A program made the position numbers and the translations under genes. The notes below the pieces were generated by a model that was not told the DNA's origin, did no database searches, and saw nothing but the letters and a program-made list of their open reading frames with translations. Positions 8,303-17,197 of a DNA stretch of 64,000 bases are shown piece by piece; the stretch's first letter is position 1, and each line of letters begins with the position of its first letter. This DNA is from Sandaracinobacteroides saxicola (GTDB taxonomy: Bacteria; Pseudomonadota; Alphaproteobacteria; Sphingomonadales; Sphingomonadaceae): the NCBI RefSeq assembly GCF_014117445.1, contig NZ_CP059851.1:2728001-2792000 (forward strand). The letters are read 5' to 3'.

Positions 8303-9507
8303 TCGATTTCACCCCGCCGCGCGAAACGCTGGCGCTGGCCGCGAAGGTGCGGCGGTTCGTGGCCGAGGAGATCGTGCCCTATGAGCGCGACCCGCGGCTG
8401 ACGCAGCATGGGCCGACGGACGATTTGCGGCGGGAGATGGTGGCGAGGGCCCGGGCGGCGGGGTTGTTGACCTTGCAGGCGCCGGCGCGGTTCGGCGGCA
8501 TGGAGTTCAGCCATCTGGACCAGGCGGTGATTTTCGAGGCGGCGGGGTGGAGCACGCTGGGGCCGGTCGCCATGAACTGCGCGGCGCCGGACGAGGGCAA
8601 CATGTTCATCCTGGGGAAGATCGCCAGCGAGGAACAGCAGGAGCGCTGGCTGCGGCCGGTGATCGAGGGCCGGGAGCGGAGCGTGTTCGCGATGACGGAA
8701 CCCGATGGCGCGGGGAGCGATCCGGCGCAGTTGAAGACCGAGGCCGTGTTCGACGGGACGCATTACACCATCAACGGGCTGAAATGGCTGATCACGGGGG
8801 TGAATGGCGCCAAGACCTGGATCATCATGGCGAAGCTGCTGCCCCATGATTTCGGCAACGATGGCCCGACGCTGTTCCTGTGCGATGGTGACACGCCGGG
8901 GATCGAGATCGAGCGGGTGATGAACTCGATGGACCGCAATTATGTGGAGGGGCATGGGGTGGTGCGCTTCCGCGACCTCAAGCTGCCGGCGAGCGCGCTG
9001 GTGGGGGAGGCGGGCGCCGCGTTCCGCTATGCGCAGATGCGGCTGGCGCCGGCGCGGATGACACACTGCATGCGCTGGCTGGGGGCGGCGACGCGGGCGC
9101 ATGTCATCGCGCTCGACCATGCGCGGCGGCGGACGGCGTTCGGCAAGCCGCTCATCGAGCATCAGGGGGTGAGTTTCATGCTCGCCGACAATGAGATGGC
9201 GTTGCAGGCGGCGCGGCTGGCGATCTGGCATACCTGCTGGCTGATGGACCGGGGCGTGAAGGGGCGGCACGAGAGCAGCATGGCGAAGGCGAGCGTCAGC
9301 GAGGCGCTGTTCGCGGTGGCGGATCGCTGCGTGCAGATCCTGGGCGGCATCGGCGTGACGGATGAGACGGTGGTGGAGATGATCTGGCGCGACATGCGGC
9401 CGTTCCGGCTGTATGACGGCCCGACCGAGGTGCATAAATATGCCATCGGCCGCACGCTCAATCACAAAGGCACGGGCATGACGGCGCTGTTCGAGGATGC
9501 GGCGTGA
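8299..9507 (+). CDS. acyl-CoA dehydrogenase (LvaC/ACAD10-11-like context)
   Basis: This is an FAD flavoenzyme of 402 residues from ATG 8299. Family signatures include FAMTEPDGAGSDPAQL (flavin-contacting loop), the C-terminal RRRTAFGKPLIEHQGVSFML, and QILGGIGVTDETVVE followed by RDMRPFRLYDGPTEVHKYAIGR. The start overlaps the upstream kinase gene (ATGA) and the end overlaps the Nudix gene (GTGA), so all three are probably translationally coupled. Together with the kinase it could eliminate phosphate from 4-phosphoacyl-CoA, as LvaC-type enzymes do. Confidence 0.92.
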   Translation: MIDFTPPRETLALAAKVRRFVAEEIVPYERDPRLTQHGPTDDLRREMVARARAAGLLTLQAPARFGGMEFSHLDQAVIFEAAGWSTLGPVAMNCAAPDEGNMFILGKIASEEQQERWLRPVIEGRERSVFAMTEPDGAGSDPAQLKTEAVFDGTHYTINGLKWLITGVNGAKTWIIMAKLLPHDFGNDGPTLFLCDGDTPGIEIERVMNSMDRNYVEGHGVVRFRDLKLPASALVGEAGAAFRYAQMRLAPARMTHCMRWLGAATRAHVIALDHARRRTAFGKPLIEHQGVSFMLADNEMALQAARLAIWHTCWLMDRGVKGRHESSMAKASVSEALFAVADRCVQILGGIGVTDETVVEMIWRDMRPFRLYDGPTEVHKYAIGRTLNHKGTGMTALFEDAA

Positions 9508-10016
9508 GCGTTGCCTGGGAGGGGCGATTCATCGAGGCGCATGTGGTGCCGCACGGGCGTGGCGGGCAGTGGGAATATGTGAAGCGGGTGGGCGGCATCG
9601 GGGCGGCGGTGATCCTGGCGCTGACCGACGCAAACGAGATTGTTCTGGTGGAGCAGTATCGGCCGCCGCTGGGGCGGGCCTGCATCGAGCTGCCGGCGGG
9701 GCTGGTGGGGGATGTGACCGCGGGCGAGGCGGTGCTGGACTCGGCACGGCGCGAGCTGATCGAGGAGACGGGCTTTGCAGCCGCTGAGTGGGAGATGATC
9801 GGCGAGTTCGCCTCCAGCCCGGGGATGGTGGGGGAGACGTTTCACCTGTTCCGCGCCACCGGGTTGAGCCGCGCGGGCGCGGGCGGCGGGGTGGATGGCG
9901 AGGGGATTGAGGTGCATGTGGTGGCGGTGGATGCCATGCCTTCCTTCCTGACCGCGGCGCGGGCAAGAGGGTGCGCGATCGACACGCGGCTGTTGCTGAC
10001 CTTGCGACTTGTCTGA
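9504..10016 (+). CDS. Nudix hydrolase (ADP-ribose pyrophosphatase-like)
   Basis: This 170-residue protein has a complete Nudix box: G-x5-E-x7-RELIEETGF, preceded by IELPAGLVGD. It is likely to hydrolyse a nucleoside diphosphate linked to another moiety (ADP-ribose, ADP-sugar or a CoA derivative). The start is GTG at 9504, overlapping the acyl-CoA dehydrogenase stop as GTGA. Its placement as third gene of a kinase-dehydrogenase operon makes a CoA or nucleotide by-product clean-up role conceivable, but that is speculation. Confidence 0.88.
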   Translation: MSVAWEGRFIEAHVVPHGRGGQWEYVKRVGGIGAAVILALTDANEIVLVEQYRPPLGRACIELPAGLVGDVTAGEAVLDSARRELIEETGFAAAEWEMIGEFASSPGMVGETFHLFRATGLSRAGAGGGVDGEGIEVHVVAVDAMPSFLTAARARGCAIDTRLLLTLRLV

Positions 10017-10312
10017 CCGTCACTGCCGGATCGGCGCGAAAGTGGCAGGGTTATTGAAATTACAAATGGGCAGCATTTTCGACTGCGAACCCTGCTCTTT
10101 GGCTTCCATAATGATACACCCACTATTCCCTCGGGGCAATTTTATTACTGTCTTCCGAAAGTTCATGTATTGCTGTTAATGATATTTAATCTTGGGAATC
10201 TCATGAACCGATCTTAACATCATTGTTCATTTTCAATTCACGGCGGATTGTTAGTCAGCACCCTCTCCGGATTGGCCGGGGTTATCGTGATTGCTGCGAA
10301 AGGCATTTCTTC
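10017..10312. other. AT-richer intergenic region upstream of outer-membrane protein gene
   Basis: About 300 bases without a credible gene. The stretch is visibly richer in A and T than its surroundings, particularly about 10130-10240, as expected for a promoter and untranslated leader of the strongly expressed barrel protein downstream. Several TATTTAAT-like hexamers occur near 10180, but no single -35/-10 pair stands out. No repeat or terminator was recognised for the Nudix gene. Confidence 0.5.
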
Positions 10313-10936
10313 ATGCGCAAATTCTCTTCGCTGGCCCTGCTGGGTCTGGCGGTGTCAGCTCCCGCCTTTGCGGCCGAACCGTTCAACGGGCCCTATGTCG
10401 GCGCGACGCTCGGCTGGCAGCAGGACCGGTTGAACCTGTCGGTGACCGATGGCGGTGTCACCCAAAGCGCGTCGGCGACCGCCGACGGGTTGGGGTTCGG
10501 TGGCAGCCTGGGCTATGACTTCAAGCTGGACGACAGCATCGTGCTGGGTCTGGAGGCCAGCATCGGCGGCACGACCGGCAAGCTGACCGACGGCGCGGCA
10601 CCCGGCGTGTCGATCAAGGCCGGACGGACGCTGGGCGTCACCGGTCGCCTGGGCTTCCTCGCTGCGCCCGAGACGCTGGTCTATGCCAAGGGCGGTTATG
10701 TCAACGGCCGGTTCAGTTTCCGCGACAGCGGCGACAATGTTTCCACCAACAAGGACGGCTGGACGCTGGGCGCGGGCGTCGAGCAGTCGCTGACGCCGAA
10801 CATCTCGGCACGGCTGGAATATGCCTACAGCAAGTTCGGCCGCTTCGGCGAGAGCGGCGCCGACATCGGCCTCGACCAAATCAGCGCGCGTTTCACGCGC
10901 AACGAGATCAAGGCGGGCGTCAATTTCCGCTTCTGA
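10313..10936 (+). CDS. outer-membrane beta-barrel protein (OmpA-like / OMP_b-brl)
   Basis: This is a 207-residue porin-like protein. A signal peptide ends in APAFAAEPF (MRKFSSLALLGLAVSAPAFA). The mature part opens with the classic small-barrel N-terminus FNGPYVGATLGWQQD and ends with EIKAGVNFRF, a C-terminal aromatic typical of barrel assembly signals. Alternating glycine and aromatic strands run throughout. The start ATG 10313 follows GAAAGG at good spacing. A strong rho-independent terminator lies just downstream, so this is a single-gene transcript. It may give surface structure; no ligand can be inferred. Confidence 0.88.
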   Translation: MRKFSSLALLGLAVSAPAFAAEPFNGPYVGATLGWQQDRLNLSVTDGGVTQSASATADGLGFGGSLGYDFKLDDSIVLGLEASIGGTTGKLTDGAAPGVSIKAGRTLGVTGRLGFLAAPETLVYAKGGYVNGRFSFRDSGDNVSTNKDGWTLGAGVEQSLTPNISARLEYAYSKFGRFGESGADIGLDQISARFTRNEIKAGVNFRF

Positions 10937-10956
10937 TCGACGGCGCATGACATGAG

Positions 10957-10993
10957 GGGCGGCGGCGGGCTCATCCCGCCGCCGCCTTTTTTT
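10957..10993 (+). terminator. rho-independent terminator after outer-membrane protein gene
   Basis: The inverted repeat GGCGGCGGG (10961-10969) / CCCGCCGCC (10975-10983) is followed by a run of seven T (10987-10993). It lies 20 bases after the barrel gene stop and abuts the convergent glnD stop. Confidence 0.9.
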
Positions 10994-13743
10994 CAGGCCG
11001 CCAGCTCGGCGGATTGTGGCGCGCCGGGGGCGGTGGCGACTTCGGCCAGGCGGCGTTCCAGCGTCTTGATGCGGGCGGGTGAGGTGATCTTGTCGCCGGT
11101 CAGGTCGGTCAGGTAGAAGACGTCCACCGCGCGCTCGCCATAGGTGGCGATGTGGGCGCTGTGGATGGTGACGCGGGCGCCATAAAGCGCGTAGGTCAGC
11201 GCGTAGAGCAGGGCCGGCCGGTCGAGCGCGTTGACCTCGACAACGGTAAAGCGGTTCGAGGCCTTGTTGTCCACCAGCACCTGCGGCGCGAGGCGGAATG
11301 CCTCCTGCCGGCGGCGGGCGAGCGGTTTCGCGGTCAGCCGGTCGGCGAGGCGCACCTTGCCGGCGAGCGCATCGGCGATGGCGCTTTCCATGCGTTTCAG
11401 GCGCGCGGGCTCGTCGAACGGGCCGCCGAGCGGGTCCTGGATGACCAGATTGTCGAGCGCCATGCCATCGCGGGTGGTGTGGATGCGGGCATCGACGATG
11501 TTGGCGCCGCCGAGCGAGATGCCGCCGGCGATGCGGTAGAAGATGCCGGGATGGTCGGGGGCATAGACGGTGACCAGCGTGGCGCCGGCGGTCGCATCCG
11601 GCGTGCAGCGAACGTTGAGCGCGCTCTGGTCGAGGTCGGCCTGCGCCACCAGCGCCATGTTGGCGGCGAGCACGTCGGGGGATTCCGACAGCCAGTAGCT
11701 GTCGGGGAAGCGGCCGGCATAGGCGGCGAAGCTCTCGTCCTTCCAGCCCATCACGCTTTGCAGCCGCGCCTTCTTGTCGGCGATGCGCTCGTTGCGGCCG
11801 GTCTGCTTGTGGCCCAGGCGCAGCACTTCCTCGGCACTGTTATAGAGCGTGGTGAGCAGCGCCGCCTTCCAGCCGTTCCAGATGCCGGGGCCGACGGCGC
11901 GGATGTCCACTACCGTCAGGATCAGCAGCAGGCGCAGCCGTTCCGGGCTGGCGACCGCTTCGGCGAAATCGATGATGGTCTTGAAGTCCGACAGGTCGCG
12001 CTTGAAGGCGGTGGCGCTCATCAGCAGGTGATAGCGCACCAGCCAGGCGACGGTTTCGGTCTCCGCCGGCGACAGGCCCAGGCGCGGGCAGAGGCGTTCG
12101 GCGACCTCCGCCCCCAGGATGCTGTGGTCGCCGCCGCGGCCCTTGGCGATGTCGTGCAACAGCACCGCGACATAGAGCACGCGGCGGCTGACGATCTGGT
12201 TGATGATGGCGGTGGAGAGCGGATGGTCCTGCCGCAGCTCCCCCTTCTCGATGCGGTTCAAGAGACCGATGGCGTGGATGGTATGCTCGTCCACGGTATA
12301 ATGGTGGTACATGTCATACTGCATCTTGGCGACGACGCGACCGAAGTCCGGCACGAAGCGGCCGAACACGCCGGCCTCGCCCATCCAGCGCAGCACCCGT
12401 TCGGGCGTGCGGGGCGAGGTGAGGATGTCGAGGAAGAGCGCGTTGGCGCGCGGGTTGCGGCGGATCCCCTCGCCGATCAGGCCGGCGTCGCGGTTGGCGG
12501 CGCGCATGGTCATCGGGTGCACCTCCAGCCCGTGCAGGTCGGCGAGCTGGAAGAGTTCGATGAGGCGCACCGGGTCCTCGGCGAAGAAATCGTCGCGCGG
12601 GATTTCGATGCGGCCGCGGTTGAGACGGAAGCCGTTGAGGCGCGACGGGCGGCGGGCGAGCGAGGGCAGCCAGGCGCTGCGGCTGAAGCGTTCCTCGAGA
12701 TGCGCGATGAACAGTCCGGTCAGGTCGCCGACGGTCTTCGCCGTCAGGAAATAGTGGCGCATGAAACGTTCGACCGGGGCGACGCCGGGGCGGGCACGAT
12801 AGCCCATGCGCTCGGCGAGGTCGCGCTGCACGTCGAAGGTCAGGCGCTCCTCGGCGCGGCCGACCAGGTCGTGCAGGTTGATGCGCACCGCCCACAGGTG
12901 GTTCTGCGCGCGGTTGAACTGGCGCAGCTCCGCCGGCGTGAACAGGCCCTTGTCGGCGAGTTCCTCGGGCGTGCGGGCCTGGAGCGCGAACTTGCCGATC
13001 CAGAACAGGGTCTGGAGGTCGCGCAGGCCGCCCTTCCCTTCCTTGAGGTTGGGTTCGACGACGTAGCGGCTGTCTCCCAGCTTGCGGTGGCGCTCGTCGC
13101 GCTCCGCCATCTTGGCGGCGATGAAGGCGCGCGCCTCGCCGCTGACGATTTCGCGCTGGAAGCGCAGGCTGGCCTCGTCATAAAGCGGCTGGTCGCCCCA
13201 GACATAGCGGGCCTCGAGCAGCGCGGTGCGGACGGAGAGATCGGCTTTCGCCATGCGCAGCATCTCGTCGATGGTGCGGGTGCTGTGCCCGACCTTCAGC
13301 CCCAGGTCCCACAGCATGTAGAGGATGGATTCGACCACCTGTTCCACCCAGGGCGTGGAGCGCAGCGGGGTGAGGAACATGATGTCGACGTCGCTGAAGG
13401 GCGCCATCTCGCCCCGGCCGTAACCGCCAACGGCGACCAGGCTGAGGCGTTCCGCCGTGCTGGGGTTCTTGGCGGGGTAGAGGTGCGTGAGGGCGACATC
13501 ATGCGCCAGGCGCAGCAGCTGGTCGGTCAGGAAGCAATGCGCGGCGGCGAGTTCGAGGCCGCGGCCGGGATGGGCGGCGATGCGGCGTTTCAGTTCGGCG
13601 CGGGCGGCGGTGAGCGCGGCCTTGAGCAGGCGGGAGGCGGTGCCGCGCCGCGCGTCCGGCGCGCAGTCGGCCAGCGCCGCGTCGATGCTCTCCGCCACGG
13701 CGCGGCGGTCGATGATGGCGCGGCGGTTGGGGATCTCGCTCAT
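10993..13743 (-). CDS. glnD: [protein-PII] uridylyltransferase / uridylyl-removing enzyme
   Basis: GlnD senses glutamine and modifies PII signalling proteins, controlling nitrogen assimilation. The 916-residue protein has the nucleotidyltransferase motif GGYGRGEMAPFSDVD at residues 106-120. An HD domain follows (LLHDIAKGRGGDHS, then RYHLLMSATAF), and two ACT domains form the C-terminus (TVYAPDHPGIFYRIAGGI and VNALDRPALLYALTYALY). Start ATG at 13743 is chosen because it begins at the family N-terminus; the frame is open further but is antisense to the molybdoenzyme gene. The end meets the terminator of the convergent barrel gene. Confidence 0.95.
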   Translation of the reverse strand: MSEIPNRRAIIDRRAVAESIDAALADCAPDARRGTASRLLKAALTAARAELKRRIAAHPGRGLELAAAHCFLTDQLLRLAHDVALTHLYPAKNPSTAERLSLVAVGGYGRGEMAPFSDVDIMFLTPLRSTPWVEQVVESILYMLWDLGLKVGHSTRTIDEMLRMAKADLSVRTALLEARYVWGDQPLYDEASLRFQREIVSGEARAFIAAKMAERDERHRKLGDSRYVVEPNLKEGKGGLRDLQTLFWIGKFALQARTPEELADKGLFTPAELRQFNRAQNHLWAVRINLHDLVGRAEERLTFDVQRDLAERMGYRARPGVAPVERFMRHYFLTAKTVGDLTGLFIAHLEERFSRSAWLPSLARRPSRLNGFRLNRGRIEIPRDDFFAEDPVRLIELFQLADLHGLEVHPMTMRAANRDAGLIGEGIRRNPRANALFLDILTSPRTPERVLRWMGEAGVFGRFVPDFGRVVAKMQYDMYHHYTVDEHTIHAIGLLNRIEKGELRQDHPLSTAIINQIVSRRVLYVAVLLHDIAKGRGGDHSILGAEVAERLCPRLGLSPAETETVAWLVRYHLLMSATAFKRDLSDFKTIIDFAEAVASPERLRLLLILTVVDIRAVGPGIWNGWKAALLTTLYNSAEEVLRLGHKQTGRNERIADKKARLQSVMGWKDESFAAYAGRFPDSYWLSESPDVLAANMALVAQADLDQSALNVRCTPDATAGATLVTVYAPDHPGIFYRIAGGISLGGANIVDARIHTTRDGMALDNLVIQDPLGGPFDEPARLKRMESAIADALAGKVRLADRLTAKPLARRRQEAFRLAPQVLVDNKASNRFTVVEVNALDRPALLYALTYALYGARVTIHSAHIATYGERAVDVFYLTDLTGDKITSPARIKTLERRLAEVATAPGAPQSAELAA

Positions 13744-13827
13744 CGCCCGGCTATAGCGCCGCCCGGGGGAAAGTGACAGTCGCACGGATGGCCATGGTGC
13801 GTAAGATGCGCACCGGGGAGAGTGACC

Positions 13828-15939
13828 ATGACCGAGCACCGGACCTTCTGCCGATTCTGCCACGCCAACTGCGCCATGATCGCGACCGTGGAGGAGGGCC
13901 GCGTGACGGCGGTGCGCGGCGACCCCGACGATGCCATGTATGGCGGCTATACCTGCATCAAGGGGCGGCAGCTGGCGGACGCGCACAACCACCCCACGCG
14001 GCTGACGATGCACCAGCAGCGGCAGGCGGACGGCAGCTTCGTGGGCGTGGACAGCGAGACGGCGCTGTCCGACATCGCCGCGCGGCTGCGGGCCATCGTC
14101 GACGCGCATGGGCCGCACAGCGTCGCCTTCTACTGCGGCACCTACGCCTTCCAGAACTCCGCCGGGGTGGGGGCGGCGCACGCGCTGGCGACGGGGATCG
14201 GCACGCGCAACTTCTATACCTCGGTGACGCTCGACCAGCCGGCGAAGGTCTATACCGTGGGCCGGCTGGGGACTTGGGGCGGCGGGGTGCACAGTTTCAG
14301 CGATGCCGACGCCTGCATCTTCGTCGGCAACAATCCGCTGGTCAGCCATTATGCGCCGCCGGGCGGCGTGCCGCCGTTCAGCCCCAGCCGGCGGTTGCGG
14401 GACAGGCTGGATGCCGGGTTGAAGCTGGTGGTGATCGACCCGCGGCGGACGGAGGTGGCGCGGCTGGCGCACATCCACCTGCAGCCGAAACCCGGCGAGG
14501 ATGCGGCGATCCTGGCAGCGATCGTGCAGGTGATGATCGCCGAGCGGCTGATCGACGAGGCCTTCTGCCAGCGGCACGTCGGCAATCTGGACGCGCTGCG
14601 GGAGGCGGTGGCGCCGTTCACGCCCAAGGTGGCAGCGGCGCGGGCCGGGGTGGCGGCGGGCGATATCGTGGCGGCGGCGCGGCTGTTCGGCGGGGCGAAG
14701 CGCGGCGCGATCAGCACGGGCACGGGGCCGGAAATGGCGGGCCAGGGCAATCTGGTGGCCTGGCTGGTGGCGGCGATCAATATCATCGGCGGGCGGTTCT
14801 ACCGGGAGGGCGAGACGAGCGCGGTGCCGCGGGTGTTCACGCCGGGACAGGGGCCGCGCCGTGCGCAGGTGGAGCCGCCGGTGCGGCCATGGGGCGAGGG
14901 CTATCCGGCAAGCCGCTTCCGCGGCCTGACGCAGCTGGGTTTCGAGATGCCGTGCAACGTGCTGGCGGACGAGATGCTGGTGCCGGGCGAGGGGCAGGTG
15001 CGCGCGCTGATCAACATCGGCGGCAACCCGGTGGTGGCCTTTCCCAACCCCGAGAAGATGGTGCGGGCGCTGGCGGGGCTGGAGCTGCTGGTGAGCGTGG
15101 ACATCCGCATGAGCCAGACGGCGCGGCGCAGCGACTATGTGCTGGCGCCGAGCATGTGCCTGGAACGGGAGGACATCACCAACCTCTCCGAATGGTGGTT
15201 CGAGACGCCCTATGCGCGCTATGCCCGGGCGCTGGTGCCGCCGCCGGGCGAGGTGCTGGACGAATATGAGATGCTGTGGGAGCTGGCAAAGCGGATGGGC
15301 GTGCCGATGCCGCTGGCGGGCGGGCCCTGCCCGATGGACGCGCGGCCGACGAAGGCCGAATTCCTGGACCTGATGAGCGCGGGGTGCCGGGTGGCGCCGA
15401 GTGTGGTGCGGGCGGATACGGCGGATGGCGCGGCGATCACCTATCCCGATCAGGCCGCGGTGGTGGAGCCGGGAGCGGACAATGGGGTGCGGTTCGATCT
15501 GGTGCCCGATGACCTGGGCGAACTGCTGGCTGCGACGTTGAGGGCGCCGACGGCCGACTATCCGTTCCGCATGACCAGCCGGCGGTCGGCGCATGTGTTC
15601 AACTCGTCGGGCCATCAATATGCCGCGCTGGCGAAGCGGGGGACGGCGAATTTCGCCTGGATGCACCCCGAGGACATGGCGGCGCTGGGGCTGGCGGACG
15701 AGGCGGCGGTGACGATCGCGTCGAAGGCGGGGGCGCTGCCGGGGCTGGTGAAGGCCGACGCCGACATGCGGCGCGGCGTGATCAGCATGAGCCATGCCTT
15801 CGGCGATGTCGGGCGCGATGCGCACGTGGCGGCGATCGGCAGCACGACGGGGCGGCTGGTGGACGAGACGGTGGATTATGACCCCATCACCGGCCAGAGC
15901 CTGCAATCGGCGATCCCCGTGCGGGTGGTGGCGGCTTGA
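13828..15939 (+). CDS. molybdopterin-dependent oxidoreductase (DMSO reductase/formate dehydrogenase family)
   Basis: This is a 703-residue molybdenum enzyme. An N-terminal [4Fe-4S] site is seen as C8-x2-C11-x3-C15...C43 (FCRFCHANC, YTCIKGR). Characteristic molybdopterin-domain stretches follow: FVGNNPLVSHY, IDPRRTEVARLAH, STGTGPEMAGQGN and NIGGNPVVAFPN. The C-terminal dinucleotide-binding domain contains MTSRRSAHVFNSSGHQ. ATG 13828 is preceded by GGGGAGAGTGACC; a GTG two codons earlier is possible. There is no Tat signal, so it is probably cytoplasmic. No iron-sulfur or membrane subunit is adjacent, so its substrate and electron partner are unknown. It begins about 85 bases from the divergent glnD. 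Confidence 0.88.
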   Translation: MTEHRTFCRFCHANCAMIATVEEGRVTAVRGDPDDAMYGGYTCIKGRQLADAHNHPTRLTMHQQRQADGSFVGVDSETALSDIAARLRAIVDAHGPHSVAFYCGTYAFQNSAGVGAAHALATGIGTRNFYTSVTLDQPAKVYTVGRLGTWGGGVHSFSDADACIFVGNNPLVSHYAPPGGVPPFSPSRRLRDRLDAGLKLVVIDPRRTEVARLAHIHLQPKPGEDAAILAAIVQVMIAERLIDEAFCQRHVGNLDALREAVAPFTPKVAAARAGVAAGDIVAAARLFGGAKRGAISTGTGPEMAGQGNLVAWLVAAINIIGGRFYREGETSAVPRVFTPGQGPRRAQVEPPVRPWGEGYPASRFRGLTQLGFEMPCNVLADEMLVPGEGQVRALINIGGNPVVAFPNPEKMVRALAGLELLVSVDIRMSQTARRSDYVLAPSMCLEREDITNLSEWWFETPYARYARALVPPPGEVLDEYEMLWELAKRMGVPMPLAGGPCPMDARPTKAEFLDLMSAGCRVAPSVVRADTADGAAITYPDQAAVVEPGADNGVRFDLVPDDLGELLAATLRAPTADYPFRMTSRRSAHVFNSSGHQYAALAKRGTANFAWMHPEDMAALGLADEAAVTIASKAGALPGLVKADADMRRGVISMSHAFGDVGRDAHVAAIGSTTGRLVDETVDYDPITGQSLQSAIPVRVVAA

Positions 15940-15973
15940 ACCGTTGCGCCGGGCATGCCAAAGGAGCGTTGTC

Positions 15974-16047
15974 GCGGGTGTAGCTCAATGGCAGAGCAGA
16001 AGCTTCCCAAGCTTACGACGAGGGTTCGATTCCCTTCACCCGCTCCA
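15974..16047 (+). tRNA. tRNA-Gly (anticodon CCC)
   Basis: The 74-nt sequence folds as a tRNA: acceptor stem GCGGGTG pairs with CACCCGC, D arm GCTC...GAGC, anticodon loop TTCCCAA with CCC at 16006-16008, T arm AGGGTTCGATTCCCT. The terminal CCA (16045-16047) is encoded. It reads GGG codons, which are frequent in this GC-rich genome. Confidence 0.96.
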
Positions 16048-16135
16048 CTTCGCTTTGCTTCGGTCGCTTGCGGCCCCGCTCCACCTCACAACGCCGCCGG
16101 GACCGCCGCATCGGACCGCCACTTGTGGCATTCGG

Positions 16136-17197
16136 CTATGGCCGGCGCAGTGTGGCTTTCAGGAAGGCGGCTTCATCGTCGCGGTAGGGTGCGCCGTTGG
16201 CGTGCAGGATGTCGTGGAACCAGGGGTCGGGTTCCGGGCCTCCCGCCGGGTCGCTCCAGGCATACTTGGTCTGTGACCTGCCGTCCACCAGGCCCCAGTT
16301 CCAGCAGCCGACCCGTTCGCGGTGGAACAGCGGCAGATGCGTTTCGAACAGGCAGTTTTCCCGCCGGTTGAGATATTCGGTGCACCACAGCGGTCGGCCG
16401 AAGGCTTTCAGCCTGGCCAGCTCGGCCTCCAGCGTTTCAACCGGCTTGTAGTTGTGGAAGCTGATGATGTCGGAAAGACCGTGCAGCGTCGCATTCAGGC
16501 CCTCGTCCTCATGCCAGGAGCCGGCGGTGAGCGGCTGCGACGGGTCGACAGTGCGCACCCAGCCGAAAGCCGCGTGCAGCAGCGCGATGGCCGCGTCGCT
16601 CTGGGCAGGGCGATCGCGCATCAGTTCGGCCATGGCGAGCTTGCGCTCCGCCCGGGGCAGCGCCATCGCCGGCATGTAGATGTTGGTACATTCGTTATAG
16701 ACATCCCAGCCGATGATGCGGCGGTCATCGGCGAAGCGGCGCACCACCGCGGTGACATAGGCTTCCAGCACCGGCCAGCGGCCGCGGTCGAGCAGCGTGT
16801 CGCGCCCCGGCGACCGCGCCCAGCCCGAATTGTGGACACCCGGCACCGGGTCGGGCTGCCGGCCGGCCCTCGGCTCGTGCCAGCAATCGTCGAACAACAC
16901 CACCAGCGCCGCGATGCCGTGGCGGTCGGCGATGTGCAGGAAGGCGTCGAGGCGGCCGAGGAAGCCTTCGGCGTCCTCCGTCCACAACAGGTCGTGGAGA
17001 TAGACGCGCACGGCGTTGAAGCCGAGTGCTGCCGCCCAGCCCAGCTCGCGGTCGATGGTCATGGCATCGAAGCTGTCGGCGGCGAACATCTCGATCTGGT
17101 TGATCGCCGTCGAAGGCAGGAAATTGCAGCCGACATACCAGGGGCGCGCCGCGGCCCAGGCGTTGGCGCGCGCGGCGGACCAGCGTGCGTGGCTCAC
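16136..17197 (-). CDS. glycoside hydrolase, GH5/cellulase-like (beta-mannanase type)
   Basis: This is a 353-residue TIM-barrel glycosidase. The N-terminal YVGCNFLPSTAINQIEMF and GFNAVRVYLHDLLW match GH5-like enzymes. The likely acid/base is the Glu in GWDVYNECTN, and the likely nucleophile is the Glu in PLWCTEYLNR near the C-terminus. No signal peptide is seen, so the substrate may be an intracellular or transported oligosaccharide or glycoside. The start is GTG at 17197, which overlaps the stop of the upstream PhyH gene as GTGA. Methionine codons further upstream in this frame lie inside the PhyH gene and give non-family sequence. The exact substrate is unknown. Confidence 0.82.
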   Translation of the reverse strand: MSHARWSAARANAWAAARPWYVGCNFLPSTAINQIEMFAADSFDAMTIDRELGWAAALGFNAVRVYLHDLLWTEDAEGFLGRLDAFLHIADRHGIAALVVLFDDCWHEPRAGRQPDPVPGVHNSGWARSPGRDTLLDRGRWPVLEAYVTAVVRRFADDRRIIGWDVYNECTNIYMPAMALPRAERKLAMAELMRDRPAQSDAAIALLHAAFGWVRTVDPSQPLTAGSWHEDEGLNATLHGLSDIISFHNYKPVETLEAELARLKAFGRPLWCTEYLNRRENCLFETHLPLFHRERVGCWNWGLVDGRSQTKYAWSDPAGGPEPDPWFHDILHANGAPYRDDEAAFLKATLRRP

